A stretch of DNA of 64,000 nucleotides from Micropterix aruncella (lineage: Eukaryota > Arthropoda > Insecta > Lepidoptera > Micropterigidae), in the NCBI GenBank assembly GCA_944548615.1, contig OX155976.1:317454-381453 (forward strand), given 5' to 3'. Below, piece by piece: positions 1 through 11,322 of this stretch. The notes beneath the pieces are model-generated. The model was not told the DNA's origin, made no database searches, and saw nothing but the letters and a program-made list of their open reading frames with translations. The position numbers and the translations under genes are program-made. The number at the start of each line of letters is the position of its first letter. Within the stretch, counting starts at the first letter, position 1.

Positions 1-665
1 GTGTTTAATGTATGCTAGACAGCACCTATCAGAAACACCAGTTAATGACACCAATAAAACAACAGACATTCACTCGCATCATACCCGCGGTAGCTCCCTT
101 TTATGCGTACCCCGAATACGACTGGCAAAAGTACAGAAAAGCTTCTTGTACCTTAGCATTAAATTCTATAATATACTCCCTACAAAATTTAAACAGCTGG
201 AGGACATAAAATAAAAAAAAACATCAAGGAGATTCTGATAGGCCACCCTTTCTATAATCTGGCCGAATTTGAGGGCCATGATTTTTCAAATGTTGTGCCC
301 ATTTAAATCACTTAAAAGAGTAGAGCATTATTGTCTGATTATTTTATATGATCTTATATCTGTACTTTTAGTTTAAAGAGCATAACGTAGATTTAAATTG
401 ATTATTTAACATTTTACTAACAATTGGAATATAACGATGAATAATTTTACTATGTATCTTTTCGAATTACTAACTGCTTCAAATATTAGGATTCTATTTT
501 GATTATTTATATTTATAGTTTGACAATTCAGTAGTTAATTCTTGACTACCTATGCATGTTCAGTAAAGAATAGTAATAAAACTTACTACCTAACCCAATT
601 ATTTTGACGGGTCCAAGAGCGGTCTTTACATTTTTCGTGTCAGTTGGACACGAAAAATGTAATGT
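1..665 (+). mobile_element. CR1/jockey-like LINE, 3' end (family J1)
   Basis: The end of a non-LTR reverse transcriptase ORF reads MYARQHLSETPVND, then the HSHHTRGSS and RLAKVQKSFLYLS motifs typical of the C-terminus of CR1/jockey-group ORF2. A frameshift follows DIK; the last part (EGHDF) continues to about 303. The 3' UTR ends in a short ATGTA-type tail near 660. It matches 28617-29193 (plus) and 20396-21237 (minus). The 5' part lies outside the window. Confidence 0.75.
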
Positions 666-888
666 AATGAAATATACATGAATATACACGGCAAAAGCAA
701 AGGTGTGTGGTACAAATAATAATATGCTTACATATCTCGTATGAACTTAAATTTGGTTGACATATTGAATTTAAGTTATTTACTACAAAGAAGATGGTAG
801 GTTTCTCTTTCACACTGAAAGAGAAACCTACCTTGCGGTTGCTTCCCAGTGACGTCATAGATCTGACGTGACTGGGAAGCAACCGCAA
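628..888. repeat. Run of hairpin-forming inverted repeats
   Basis: Four inverted repeats follow each other: 628-641/647-660 (14-bp arms), 744-753/768-777 (10 bp), 796-812/816-832 (17 bp, 3-base loop) and 833-850/871-888 (18 bp). All arms are perfect by eye. A fifth lies at 1283-1294/1299-1310 (12 bp). The first falls in the LINE 3' end, where the other copies lack the left arm. Confidence 0.85.
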
Positions 889-1049
889 CAAGCTTCTTCA
901 GATCTTCCTCCGATGAGATTGTGATCACTGGAGCATTGACCGCACGCTTGACGAAATTTCTGCACTGACACACCCACAAGTACTCTTAATAAATTAATAA
1001 AATCATATTTAATAATATATACAATTTATTTGCATCTCTTTTAGACCAC

Positions 1050-1187
1050 AGGGTCACATATGACTCAATTTATACAAAATCTATTGAACCAAACTTCAAA
1101 AAACTTGACATACTCGTACATGTTATTTACAGTTTTATGCATTTTTCTACTTTACGGCAAAGCTTATAGTCCTCAAAGGGTTAAAAT
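1050..1187 (-). repeat. Dispersed AT-rich repeat, also at 37845-37970
   Basis: Read on the minus strand this matches plus-strand 37845-37970: both begin with a TTTAACYCTTTGAG motif followed by ATAAGCTTTGC and later contain TTGGTTCAATAGATTTTG. The type is unknown; the start motif is MITE-like. Confidence 0.55.
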
Positions 1188-1310
1188 GCGGGCATACCGA
1201 GAATAGAAGAGTTGTGCAAATAGCCGGTTGATTATTTGGCAAAGTGTTGATTAAAATTATGCTTTGTCCTATTATGATATGACCTATTATGCCCATTAGG
1301 GCATAATAGG

Positions 1311-2550
1311 AAATATCTAGCGACAGGTGCGCAACGTGAAGTTGTCTGTGTGCCCTCACCCCTTACCCTAAAGTTACCACTCTTACACTAATATGCTCAA
1401 TAAAATACACATTTGGACCTGATTGCGTTTCTTCGCGAGGAAATCGGAATTAGTACATGCCAGCGTAACAGGGTAATCGGTTAGAGGGCTGTTGGAAGAG
1501 TGCCTGGCCGCTCTTTCTGATGCTGTGCGGAAACCAGGCTTCCAATCTTACGTCGATTTTTCCTCAGCGGACAAAAAAGTAGAGAGACATACATATTAAT
1601 ATTTAACAATTTAATTAATTATGCAGAGACACTTACCAATGAGTGACGTGGTGTGACCGAGAGTAAGTGATTTTATATATGAAAAATTGCGGTTTATAAA
1701 GCCAAATTTTGACGTTGAAAAGTTCAGAATGACGTCAGGCTGTACGTTTTTAAAAAATGCTGAGCGCCAAAGACACGTTTATGAATTCTGATTAATTATG
1801 TTATAAATTAGGTCAAACAGAATTTTTGCGAAAAATGTTACCGTGTGAATTAATTGGTAGTCGTAAAATTATATATCTTGCTAACCGTTACAGGGCAATA
1901 TGAAATAAAAGATTGTCAATTTCCCAGCGTGAAACTACCAATCGAAAATCGAACAGAGCTATATACAGTTTAGCTCTGCGCAATACCGTTTCCAGCACTC
2001 CAAGTTTACCACTCGTTTTAACCCAAGCATAAACCACAGTTAAATATCAACAGCGCCACCCGTCCTCACGATAATATTACCCGTACACTGTCACATTTTA
2101 TGCACTTATTGTTTGTTATGTTATTATATAGATTTCACTATTCTACGAGCAAAGCCTGGCCAGTTGTCTGGAACCACCCGCTACGAGAAAGGTTTGCACT
2201 TACACCGTCACTTCTAATATTATTTGTAATATTTGGTCGACAAACAAAAATATGTATAATGTCGGTCTAAATTATTAATTTTATGGACGAATCCAAAGAG
2301 GCTTTGAAGATCTTTGAAATTATAAATGGAATAATGAGTTGTAGTTTAATGTAGGTGGATTTTTTGTGGAGTAAGTTTGATTGGATCGGTATTCGTAGAA
2401 ACATGAGCGTAAAGTCCCGAAATTCCAGGAAGGACCATAGACCGTATAACTACTAGACCCCGTGACCAGCCTGAGAATGCGTCAGCCGAATAGAAAGAGA
2501 CAGCAACATATAGTACCCCCTCCATCCATGTCTAGTCGTGCATTCACGGA
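1311..2550. other. Intergenic stretch, no gene seen
   Basis: AT-rich sequence without a credible exon. Around 1420-1475 a short piece (GATTGCGTTTCTTCGCG) resembles the end of the MITE family found at 23305-23602. Confidence 0.5.
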
Positions 2551-2556
2551 GACACG

Positions 2557-3029
2557 TATATACAGGCTGTTATTGCAGCACGGGCTTTTTTTTCTGTGGG
2601 TGAATCAGTATAACTTAGTAAGCAACTTTTGATAATTTTTTTTGGAAAAAAACAAAAAAAAAAATTTTTTTTTGGAAAAAAAATATTTTTTGTTTGTTTT
2701 TTTAATTTGAAAATTTGAAGAAGTTGACTGGTAAATAAAGGTTTGAGAAGCGTTTGAGCGTGCTGCGCCATCTAGCGGTAGGTAATAGGTCGTAAATAAA
2801 CAATATCAGCGACATTTTACCAACCGCTAGATAGCGCATCGTGATCATAGCTTTTCATAATATTTAAAAATAAAATAAAAAAAACAAATTTTCAAAAAAA
2901 AAAATTGAAAAAAAAAGAAAAAGTTTATTTTTCAGTTTTTTTCAAAATTTTTTATCAAAAGTTGCTTACTACGTTGTACTGATTCACCCACAGAAAAAAA
3001 AGCCCGAGCTGTAATAACACCCCGTATAT
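2557..3029. mobile_element. Long-TIR MITE, copy 1
   Basis: Ends are inverted: TATATACAGGCTGTTATTGC on the left and GTAATAACACCCCGTATAT on the right, followed inward by GTGGGTGAATCAGTA on both arms and poly-T/poly-A tracts. Inner arms carry CGCTAGATGGCGC-type sequences around a central core. No coding capacity. A second copy is at 25957-26800. A TA-type target duplication would fit but is not proven. Confidence 0.75.
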
Positions 3030-3419
3030 CACTATGGCAACGCGTTTATATCACTATGGCAACGCTTCGACGCCATCAGTCTGCTATGCTATGGATAAAC
3101 GCGCATGCGCAACTAGACAAGGATAGAGGGAGTCTCATATGCCCCTATCTCTTCCTATTCGGTGAACGCATTCGCTCACAGCCAGCCTTAGCACTCCCGT
3201 TCTCTATTTCTGCCCGCCTTTATGGCAAGGACGGTCTGTTGCATACGTTGTTATTTGTTTAATAATGTAATTTTGAAAATGAAAGTAAACTGTTTGCATT
3301 TGATTTGTAAGATTAGTAATTAGGAAATCTATGCAGTCGCTCTATATGTGGTGAGACTTCGTAGATGCCAAAAACAAACTTTTCAAGGCATAGAAAAACT
3401 GATTCACATCTTTCAAGAG

Positions 3420-3850
3420 GCATGTAAAACAAGTAAATATATTAAAAGGAATGAAAAACACGACTGCCATAACAAAAAGTGAACTACTGTATTTACAATA
3501 ATTTTTAATGCGGTTTTTTATAAAATCTTTGTGGTTTATGTGTTTATCCATATATATACATATATATTTTCAGAATGTACTCAATCAGACCGTTTATTTA
3601 ACATTAAACACTATATATTTATGTCAATTTATTGACGTTTGTAGATTTGGATAATTAGACAACTATTTACTTAATATTTAAGCGATTAAGGTACCATATG
3701 ATACGCGGGATGACGTATCGATTCTAACAATGCTACATACTTCTAAATCTGTTCGAGCGTTTAGAAGTTATGTTGGAATAAAGGAAAGGTAAACATACAT
3801 AGATGGACCCTGGACACATAAGTTTCCTTTTTTGTTGGGCAGTCGTGTAA
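3420..3850 (+). repeat. Family B AT-rich repeat, copy 1
   Basis: About 400 bases starting near AACACGACTGCC and ending GGGCAGTCGTGTAA, so the ends carry a 10-base inverted match (CACGACTGCC). Diagnostic inner motifs are TACTCAATCAGACC, TTTATTGACATTTGG and GCGTTTAGAAGTTATGG. Similarity with other copies extends about 30 bases left of the inverted end, so a DNA-transposon origin is only a guess. Confidence 0.7.
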
Positions 3851-3983
3851 AAAGATATTACTGTACTTTACTAAGGACTGTAACTGTTAAAGAGTTAAGC
3901 TGTTGGAGATGAATTACTTGTAACAGGTATTACCGGATAAATCATCAAGTCATACTGAGGAGAAGCCACTGCAATGAGGATTA

Positions 3984-4674
3984 GGGGTTATCCACATATT
4001 AAGCAATTACGTTTTTGGGATATTTGATCCCTCCCCCTCCCCCATGTCAACAGACGTAATCAAAGGCCTGACCCCCCCCCAAGATTACGTAATCAAGCGA
4101 ATTTGCAAAAAATGTGAATAATCGTGAACCCAGCGTTTGTAAAGTGTTTGTTTGAAGACTCTTCCACAGTGAGGCAGAACTCCGGATCCTTCGTGCATTT
4201 TTTGTACTTCTTTTTAAACTGATTCCACTCTTCGTCGGCCCGCCGTTTTGAGCCTTCAGTCCAGAGAGAAGTGAAAACGCCTTGGCGTACGTACTGAGAA
4301 ACTCCATGTGTAAATCCGCCATAGTTGATGCACCACACAACCACCAAAATCGAGTTGGAACGTGCAGCGGCGCACTAGTCCAGAGTTGCAACCGTGCCGC
4401 CGCGACGCAGAGCGGCCACCGGCTTTCCAGGCCCGGACCACTCAATCGCAGAAGAGCGCGTGGACTATCAAGCACATTGCGATAAAGGGTATCTGCGACG
4501 CGGCACTCCTTGTAGGTTTAAACCAACAAAAATTGCGATGCGGTGACCAAAGTTGATTACGTAATCGGGACGGGTGCCCCCTCCCCCCCCCCCCGCCACG
4601 TAGTCATGCGTAGGCCTCAGCTTTAACCTCGTTCCCCCTCCCCCTCGGTGATTACGTAATATGTGGAGCGCCCC
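3984..4674. mobile_element. PIF/Harbinger-like non-autonomous element
   Basis: Inverted ends GGGGTTATCCACATATTA and (right end, reversed) GGGGCGCTCCACATATTA, flanked by TTA on both sides (3981-3983, 4675-4677), the 3-bp TWA duplication of PIF/Harbinger elements. C-rich tracts and ATTACGTAATC motifs lie just inside both ends. The middle (about 4120-4490) is GC-richer, with overlapping minus-strand open frames such as one containing KRRADEEWNQFKKKYKKC; I cannot assign it. Confidence 0.65.
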
Positions 4675-5162
4675 TTACAAAAAACTAAGCAATTCGAGTC
4701 CCCGTACCCAAATTGATTTAAACACAGAATTGCGCGATTCGCGCTCGAAGCGCGATTTTGGGCCAGTAACAATAAAAAAATCAAATTCGATTTTTTTGGT
4801 CCGCACGAGGTTTCACATACATATCGGCGATATTATAAAATTGTATGTTTTATGGTGACAACCGAAGCGTTCAGTCATTTATAAAGTTTTATTTGTTTAG
4901 CACACAATTACAATCGAAAACAAGCTATCTCTCCATCTCCAAAACAAGCTATCGGTTTCGAGGCAATAATTAAAATATTACATTTCAAAATGGATATTTT
5001 TCATTAAGTGTAATGTTGCCAATACAAGATTCCGTAGATGTAGTTATAACACTTACCAATTCATCTGTTTTATGTTGTAAAATATTTGATTTTATGCAGA
5101 ACGATGCAAATGGCTAATGCAAAATTATTTTATAGTTATATGTGTAAAATAAAGCTTTAGAT

Positions 5163-6034
5163 CAGCGATCCTTAATCTCGGGTCGCGACCCAAATTCGGG
5201 TCGCGAGGAGTATTGGGTTGGGTCGCGGTTTTAAAAACAAAATAAAACTTTGGCAAAATAAAATTGCTCATTGTCAATTGGCAGCGTTTCCAACATTAAA
5301 CATGTTTTTGGAAGATCTTAATCTTAATAACAACCGTATTTTCGTGGAGACCATGCCTATTTTTTTAGAACATTTGAGAAAACTTGAAAATGAAATGGAA
5401 AGATATATTCCACAAAATGTCCATATCGTGAAATACAGTTGGGTAAGAAATCCATTTGAAGTAGATGTAATGGGCGTTGAAAACGATTCAGCTGGATTAC
5501 AAGAAGAATTGCTCGAAATGCAAGGTGATGCAGTTTTAAAAGAGAGATTTGCCAGAACGAGTCTCAAAAAACTTTGGGCACAATTATCTGGGAAGCCTGT
5601 TCTGAGCAATGAAGCTGAAAAAGCCCTACTACCATTCCCAACTACTTATTTATGTGAAGCAGGATTTTCATGCCTTGCTGTTATGAAGAATAAGTGCAGG
5701 AATAGGTTGGATCCTCAGCATGACATGCGGTGTGCACTTTCTATAAACATAACTCCACGTATACATGATCTTTGCTCAAAAATACAACACCAGTGTAATC
5801 ACGAATTATTTTGCTGTAAGTTTTTTTACTGTTTTAATGCTGAATTGTCTGATTTTAATACAGAACATTTAAATAAATTTCTTATTTCTAATTTTACAAC
5901 TACATCTTATAAAATTACATAATATATCATTTTAGTACCTGTCACTGGAAAATAAAATAAAAAATAGATTAGGGTCGCGTACTTCAAATGTGTTCGTACT
6001 TTGGGTCGCCGGCCAAAAAGGTTAAGAACCGCTG
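5163..6034 (+). mobile_element. hAT DNA transposon, internally deleted
   Basis: Perfect 8-bp target duplication CTTTAGAT (5155-5162 and 6035-6042) and inverted ends CAGCGATCCTTAATCTCGGG and, reversed, CAGCGGTTCTTAACCTTTTT with GGGTCGC motifs, as in hAT elements of the Charlie/SPIN type. It holds the C-terminal part of a transposase but lacks the N-terminal half, so it cannot be autonomous. Confidence 0.9.
5218..5922 (+). pseudogene. hAT transposase, C-terminal fragment (ZBED5/SCAND3-like)
   Basis: 234 codons. NKIKLWQNKIAHCQLAAFPT near the start resembles the pre-dimerisation region of ZBED5/SCAND3-type hAT transposases; the dimerisation domain is at residues about 138-185, with LLPFPTTYLCEAGFSCL and KNKCRNRLDP, the hallmark hATC motif. 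The frame is intact, but the BED zinc finger and most of the catalytic domain are missing. The first Met may not be the original start; the frame simply enters from the element end. Confidence 0.85.
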
Positions 6035-6639
6035 CTTTAGATCATACTGTGCACGTCTCAAGGGCTAAAATTGCTTAGTATCTTGTAATTTTCATTGCAG
6101 TTGTTTCTCGTAGGCATGTGTTGATTATTTCATCCGACGATACGTCTTACATGCTTAGAAATGATTCCGCGAAAATTACCAAATTTTATGACTGTTTTAA
6201 TCGTTACAACAAAAAAATAGAGTTGTCAACTATAACGGCCGAACCCGTCACCTCAGGAAGTTTTAACGATTAGTCGTTCTATCTCCCGTGAAGTGAGTCA
6301 AAACAGTCCACCGTCAAGCTCCGCCATGTGGCCGTAAGAGGCCAACGCCTTATCCGCAGGATAACCAGGTGTGTTACCCAGGGGGCTTACACTCACGCCC
6401 TTATTTCCTCCAATTGCGATCAGATTACTCCGGTACTGGTTACGAGTTCGAGGTTGCTTGCGCGGAAACGGAGTAAACCGAATCTATCGCGGACCACGGC
6501 ATCCTTTGCCCGGCTGCAGTTCACCCAGGATCAAGTAGCCGATGGTCGTTTCAAGAGCAGTCGCAGTAAGGTCCGCAACCACCCCCGCTCTATAGGAAAC
6601 AGTACTGCTTTCAGTCTCCCCCGACTGTTATTCAGAGTG

Positions 6640-7062
6640 GATAAGGCAACTGCGCTAGGCTCGACCCGCCGGGCGTTCGCGTTCGGCCAGAGGGACGGCC
6701 CTGTCGTCCAAAGTGTTTGGATCGTGCACCCGGCGGTGCGAGCGGTGCTTGTGGCGGAGGGGAGAGTTTTCCTGGACTGGGACTCTTGCAGAGTGCGTGA
6801 CTACATCGGGGCGGTAAGGTGTTTCCGCTGCCACAATTTCGGGCACACCCAGGGGAAGTGCTCGCAGGAGGTAGTCTGCGGACATTGCGCCGGCAAGGAA
6901 CACGAGAGGTCGGCTTGCCCTGCTAAGGAGGCACCCCCCAAGTGTGCCACATGCTCGGGTCTGCGAAAGGAAGCAGCTCACGTGACGGGCTCGTCGGGCT
7001 GTCCGGCCTATCAGCGCGCGGTGGACAGGGAGATAGCCACCACGAACTATGGCGGGGCATAG
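6640..7062 (+). pseudogene. R1-clade ORF1, C-terminal part with zinc knuckles
   Basis: About 140 codons in frame with the start of the element (DKATALGSTRR) and ending TTNYGG then TAG. Three Cys-rich knuckles are visible: CFRCHNFGHTQGKC, CGHCAGKEHERSAC and CATCSGL with its later Cys. These bind nucleic acid in Gag-like proteins of R1-type LINEs. The N-terminal part is lost by 5' truncation; an open frame that seems to start at 6328 comes from the host repeat and is a chance fusion. Confidence 0.85.
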
Positions 7063-10000
7063 TCCCCAACTAATGATAAGTTGCGCGCAACTGAATCTTC
7101 AGAGAAGCAGGGCTGTAACGGCCGAATTCGGTCGCACGCTTGAGACGATGGGTATTGGAGTGGCGTTTGTGCAGGAGCAGTTCACGTTCCTCGGTAAAAC
7201 CCGGGGTATTGACGGGCGGTGCGTTGTGCTCGAGAAGGGGCACCGACCCATGGCAGGGATCGCGGTGAGTTCGTCTCTCCCGCCTCCCCTGTTCCTGGAT
7301 CGGCTCTCCAGTGAGCACCTCGCCTGCGCGTCCATAGTTATCAACGATGTGGACTGCTACTTCATCAGCGTCTACTTCCAGTTTGGCGAGGCTGTGGACG
7401 CCTACGTTGCTGAACTCGCCGCGGCCCTGACGCTCTTCGGGGTCGGCCGGTAGTGGTAGCGGGCGATTTTAATGCCCGCTCCCCGTCCTGGCACGACGAC
7501 GGCAACCTGGACCGCCTGGACAGGGTCGCGAAGGGAAGAGCCGAGGCTGTCGAGGAGCTGATAGCGACCTATGGGTTGCATATTGTCAACTCCCCCGGGC
7601 AGCCCCGGACCTTCTGTGGCCCCGGCGGGTCCAGCAATGTGGATTTGACGCTGTGCTCCCCTGGATTCGCCCGGGAGATGATGAACTGGACCGTCCACGA
7701 ATCGTCGTCTTCCTCAGACCATAGACTAGTTACCTTCGACATTGGCCGCCGTGTGAATCCCCCGTCCCCCTCGGAATGGGCGTACCGCACCTCGGATGTG
7801 GACTGGGACCGCTTTGGGGAGTCCCTCTGTGAGAGGCTCTCCCGGTTCCCGTCCCCTCACTCCAATTCGGCCGAGGCACTTAGTGTTGCACTTCATGAGG
7901 CAGTTGCCTCGGCCTGCGAGTCGGTCCTCGGTCGGAGGAGGCCCTGCGGAGGCTTTACGGCACCGTGGTGGTCTCCGGAAATATCCGACCTTCGCAGGTG
8001 CTTCCGGCAAGCGTACCGCCGCATGGGGGAAGCCCGCAGGGGTTCTCTTCCCCCTGAGCGTGTGGAGGTACTTCGGGAGTCCCTGAGATCGGCTCGGAGC
8101 GTCTACCACGCCGCCATTAGGCGTGCCAAGACTGATTCCTGGCGTACATGGGTTAGCGAAGTTGGGAATACAAACCCATGGGACATGAAGAACGTCATCG
8201 ACAAAGGTGCCAAGCGGGGTGGGAACTACCTCTCTAGCATTGTCGAGGGTACTTCCGCCCCGCTTGACACCGAAGGCACTCTTTCAGTTCTCCTCGGTTC
8301 TTTGTGTCCATCGGATCGGAATGACAATGACGATCCCCACCACGCGCAGCTGCGGCGGCTTATAGCCGTAGACTCGCGCGTACCTGATCTGTCAGAGGTA
8401 ACAGCGGACGAGGTCGGCACCATCATCGGGTCGCTATCGCGCAGAAAGGCACCGGGGATAGACAACTTTACGTCTGATATAGTGAAGCGGGTGTGGGAAT
8501 TCGCAAGATGGGAGGTGACTGTCCTGATGCAGAAATGCATTAGGGACGGTCATTTCCCATTATGCTGGAAGGCTGGCCTCCTGCGGGTGATTCCCAAAGG
8601 CAACGACAAGCCGCGCTCGGATCCGAAAGCGTACAGGCCCATCACGCTCCTTCCCATAATGGGTAAGGTGCTCGAAGTGCTTGTGCGCGAACGGCTGGAA
8701 AGGACTCTGTCTCCCCAGAACGAGCGTCAGTTTGGCTTTACCCGAGGGAAAAGCACGGAGGACGCCATCCTGTTTGCGAAGAACTGGGTCCGCAACTATG
8801 ACGGCCGCTACGTGGTAGGCGTATTTTTGGATATCTCCGGTGCATTCGACAACGCGTGGTGGCCGATGCTCATATGCAAGCTTCGCGCCCGCCTGTGCCC
8901 GAACAATTTGTTGAAAGTAGTGAGGAGCTACTTTTCAGACAGATCTGTCACTCTGAGGTACGGCCCGACCAGCGTCACCAAAACCCCGACTATGGGCTGT
9001 CCGCAGGGGTCAGTGTTGGGTCCTAGCCTTTGGAACATTCTCTTTGATGATTTCCTCGGTCTACCTTAGCCGGAGGGGTGCACCGTCAGCGCTTATGCAG
9101 ACGACGCTCTCCTCCTGGTGGGCGGCAGGAGTCGCGCAGAGGTCGAAAGAAGGGTGGCTGACTCGCTGGACCTGATCCTCGGATGGGGTCAGCGAAACAG
9201 ACTCACCTTCTCTCCGACGAAAACTCAGGCGCTTCTCCTGAAGGGACATCTTAAGCGGAACCCTGTTATCAGGATGAACGGTCGCCCGGTATCCTTCCCG
9301 GCCACCGTTCGATACCTGGGGGTGACGCTTACGGCTTCCCTTTCCTTTCTTTCGCACGCAAAGATTACAGCCGAAAAATCCCGGGATCTATTCTTTGCGC
9401 TCCGCGGAGTGAGTCGGGCCGACTGGGGAATTCGTTTCCCGGCGGTCATGACTATCTATAAGGGCGTCTTCGTCCCGCGTGCGACTTATGCCGCACGCGC
9501 TTGGACGGAGTCTGCTGTTCCTGAGGCGACGCGTGTCGCGCTGCTGCGCGGACAGCGCATCCCTCTCGTGGCCCTGACCGGGGCGTACAGAACGACGTCC
9601 ACTCTTGCGTTACCCGTCATCGCTGGCGTTCTGCCGATTGACCTGGAGATTCTGGAGCGTGCAGCGTTGTCGCGGTACCGCCGGGGCGAGCCGGTAGTCC
9701 TTCATGGCCTATCGATCGACCCGGTGGCGCACCGAGCTGGGGAGTTTGCCCGCCTGATTCGGGTGGAGTCCTTGCGTGTCTGGCAGGCTAGATGGGACGC
9801 CGGGGGTACGGGCCGCCTCACCCATTGCTTCTTCCCGTCTGTTGCACTGCGGAAGGCAAATTCGTTTCTGCGGTTCGACCACCATACCACGCAGCTGGTT
9901 GGGGGCCACGGAGAGTTCAGAGCCAAACTATTTGACTTTGGACTTGCCGATGACCCCCGGTGCGCCTGTGGGTATGGTCGCCAAACTGCGGAACACGTAA

Positions 10001-10215
10001 TTTGGTCTTGCCCAATTCTAGCGGCTGCACGGGAGAAATTGATGGATGCAGTGGGCGCGTTCGTTGGGCGTTCTCCGATTTGGTACCCGGATTTGGTCAG
10101 TTGTAGGAGCTGCTTCCAGTCGTTTGGCGAGTTTGTGGGGCTCTGGGTGGCTTCTTGGGAAAGCATGAGGCTTCGGGATACCCCCCAGGGGGTACCCTCT
10201 TCCTTGGTGGCGTGA
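7049..10215 (+). pseudogene. R1-clade ORF2: endonuclease, reverse transcriptase, CCHC
   Basis: Starts ATG at 7049, overlapping ORF1 by 14 bases. APE-type endonuclease: CAQLNLQRSRAVTAEF, VAFVQEQF, VVAGDFNARSPSW, SSSDHRLVTFD. Reverse transcriptase: KAPGIDNFTSD, RPITLLPIMGKVLE, GFTRGKSTEDAI, FLDISGAFDNAWW, GCPQGSVLGPSLWN, and the catalytic AYADD at about 9094-9108. C-terminal knuckle: CACGYGRQTAEHVIWSC. Lesions: a frameshift near 7450 just before AGDFN, and an in-frame TAG at 9067-9069, ten codons before the YADD box. The product would nick target DNA and copy the element RNA; this copy cannot make it intact. Confidence 0.9.
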
Positions 10216-10921
10216 TTCGGCGGCTACTTCCAGCCCGAAGTGCCCGTCTTTGTGTCCGTCTCTTTACCGCCCCGAGGGGCGTTTCGTTCTTTGCAGGATC
10301 CAGGGATTCCTCCCCCCCGTGGCTGCTCCGAGACCTGCCCACGGACAGCGCGCCTTCACGTTCATTGTTCTGGAGCGTCCTCTACTCCGCTTACCGGCTC
10401 CTAAATTTATGATATTGTTATTTCTTTTCTCGTTAAATTTGTAATATTTTGTAAATTTTTATTTTTTTTTTGTAAATAAGTTTTATTTTTGAATAAATGG
10501 GTTCTCGGGGCGGTACGGGGGGGGTGGTTTACCCTATTTCACCCCCTGCGCGTTTTACCCTTCTGGTACGCGCAGGGTTGTCGTAGCACGACATCCCGGG
10601 CAGACAAGACGACCCTCGTCGTTATAACTGCCCGGGCGGTGGGCGGGGTTTGCTGCCCTCACCTATCGCCTTGAAACTCTTAACTGTTATTCAGAGTGCA
10701 CACGGATTGGCACGGAGAGCAGACCGTCCAGGAGCGCCAGAAAGTTGACTCCTAGGGGAAACTAGCCCTAAGGCCAGAGTCCTGCCCGGGCTCGCACTTA
10801 TGCGTGGAGGCCGCAGGATGGGTGTTGACCCATGACTGTGACCAACCCTGAACAGAATGGGTCTTCGTGGTCAACTCAGCAAGGCAAGATTAGCGTCCTA
10901 AATCGTTAGAACAGTAAATAG

Positions 10922-11322
10922 ATTTTGTTTTTAAATTTAGTACTATTTACAAAACTATAAACATCTCGTTCACGAAATTATTCAGATTTTTTCATGCCCT
11001 GAAACGTTTACTTGTTAGCTTGTACCAGGCCTCACATATAGAGCGGCGATATTATTCCAACTGTCTTGAAGTTGATGTTAAAATGATATCATAATTTAAA
11101 TAATTACTATCTGTAGACTTTTATCTCAGTGTATATCGCTCCACCATTTCAGACCCTTTTGTAAAACAAATTAAAAAATCACTTGCATCCACTCTTTACG
11201 AAAAAAAAGACCGCTTCTTATTTAACTCAATTATCGCTTATGATCACATAGATCTTCAAGTTAAAACTATACCTTCATAAGTCACTGAATCTGAAACCTA
11301 ACTGAGACCTGGTCTTTTTTAG
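10922..11322. other. AT-rich stretch, nothing recognised
   Basis: Between the family A copy and the putative plus-strand exon. No open frame, repeat match or RNA feature stands out. Confidence 0.5.

Larger units (their letters stand above)
6640..10682 (+). mobile_element. R1-clade LINE, 5'-truncated
   Basis: A perfect 16-bp direct repeat, ACTGTTATTCAGAGTG, borders it (6624-6639, 10683-10698). Inside are the end of ORF1 with zinc knuckles, ORF2 (endonuclease, reverse transcriptase, C-terminal CCHC) and a GC-rich 3' UTR without poly(A). Gene order, ORF overlap and motifs fit the R1 clade (R1, TRAS, SART, Kendo relatives). ORF2 has one frameshift and one stop, so the copy is dead but young-looking. 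Confidence 0.88.
6221..10900 (+). repeat. Family A repeat, interrupted by an R1-clade LINE
   Basis: The left part 6221-6639 and right part 10699-10900 together match the uninterrupted copy at 61597-62251. Imperfect ~21-base direct repeats border the whole copy (AATCGTTACAACA... at 6199-6220 and AATCGTTAGAACA... at 10901-10921). Diagnostic motifs are TGTCAACTATAACGGCCGAA near the start, AACCACCCCCGCTCTATAGG in the middle and ACCCTGAACAGAATGGGTCT near the end. Confidence 0.8.

Noticed and set aside
4047..4475. 142-codon minus-strand open frame
   Set aside because: Lies in a PIF/Harbinger-like element with several overlapping frames and no transposase motif.
6328..7062. Single protein-coding gene
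   Set aside because: The first 104 codons lie in repeat family A and the rest in a LINE; a 16-bp target duplication marks the junction.
10155..10674. Several GC-rich open frames after LINE ORF2
   Set aside because: They lie in the LINE 3' UTR or overlap the end of ORF2 in other frames.
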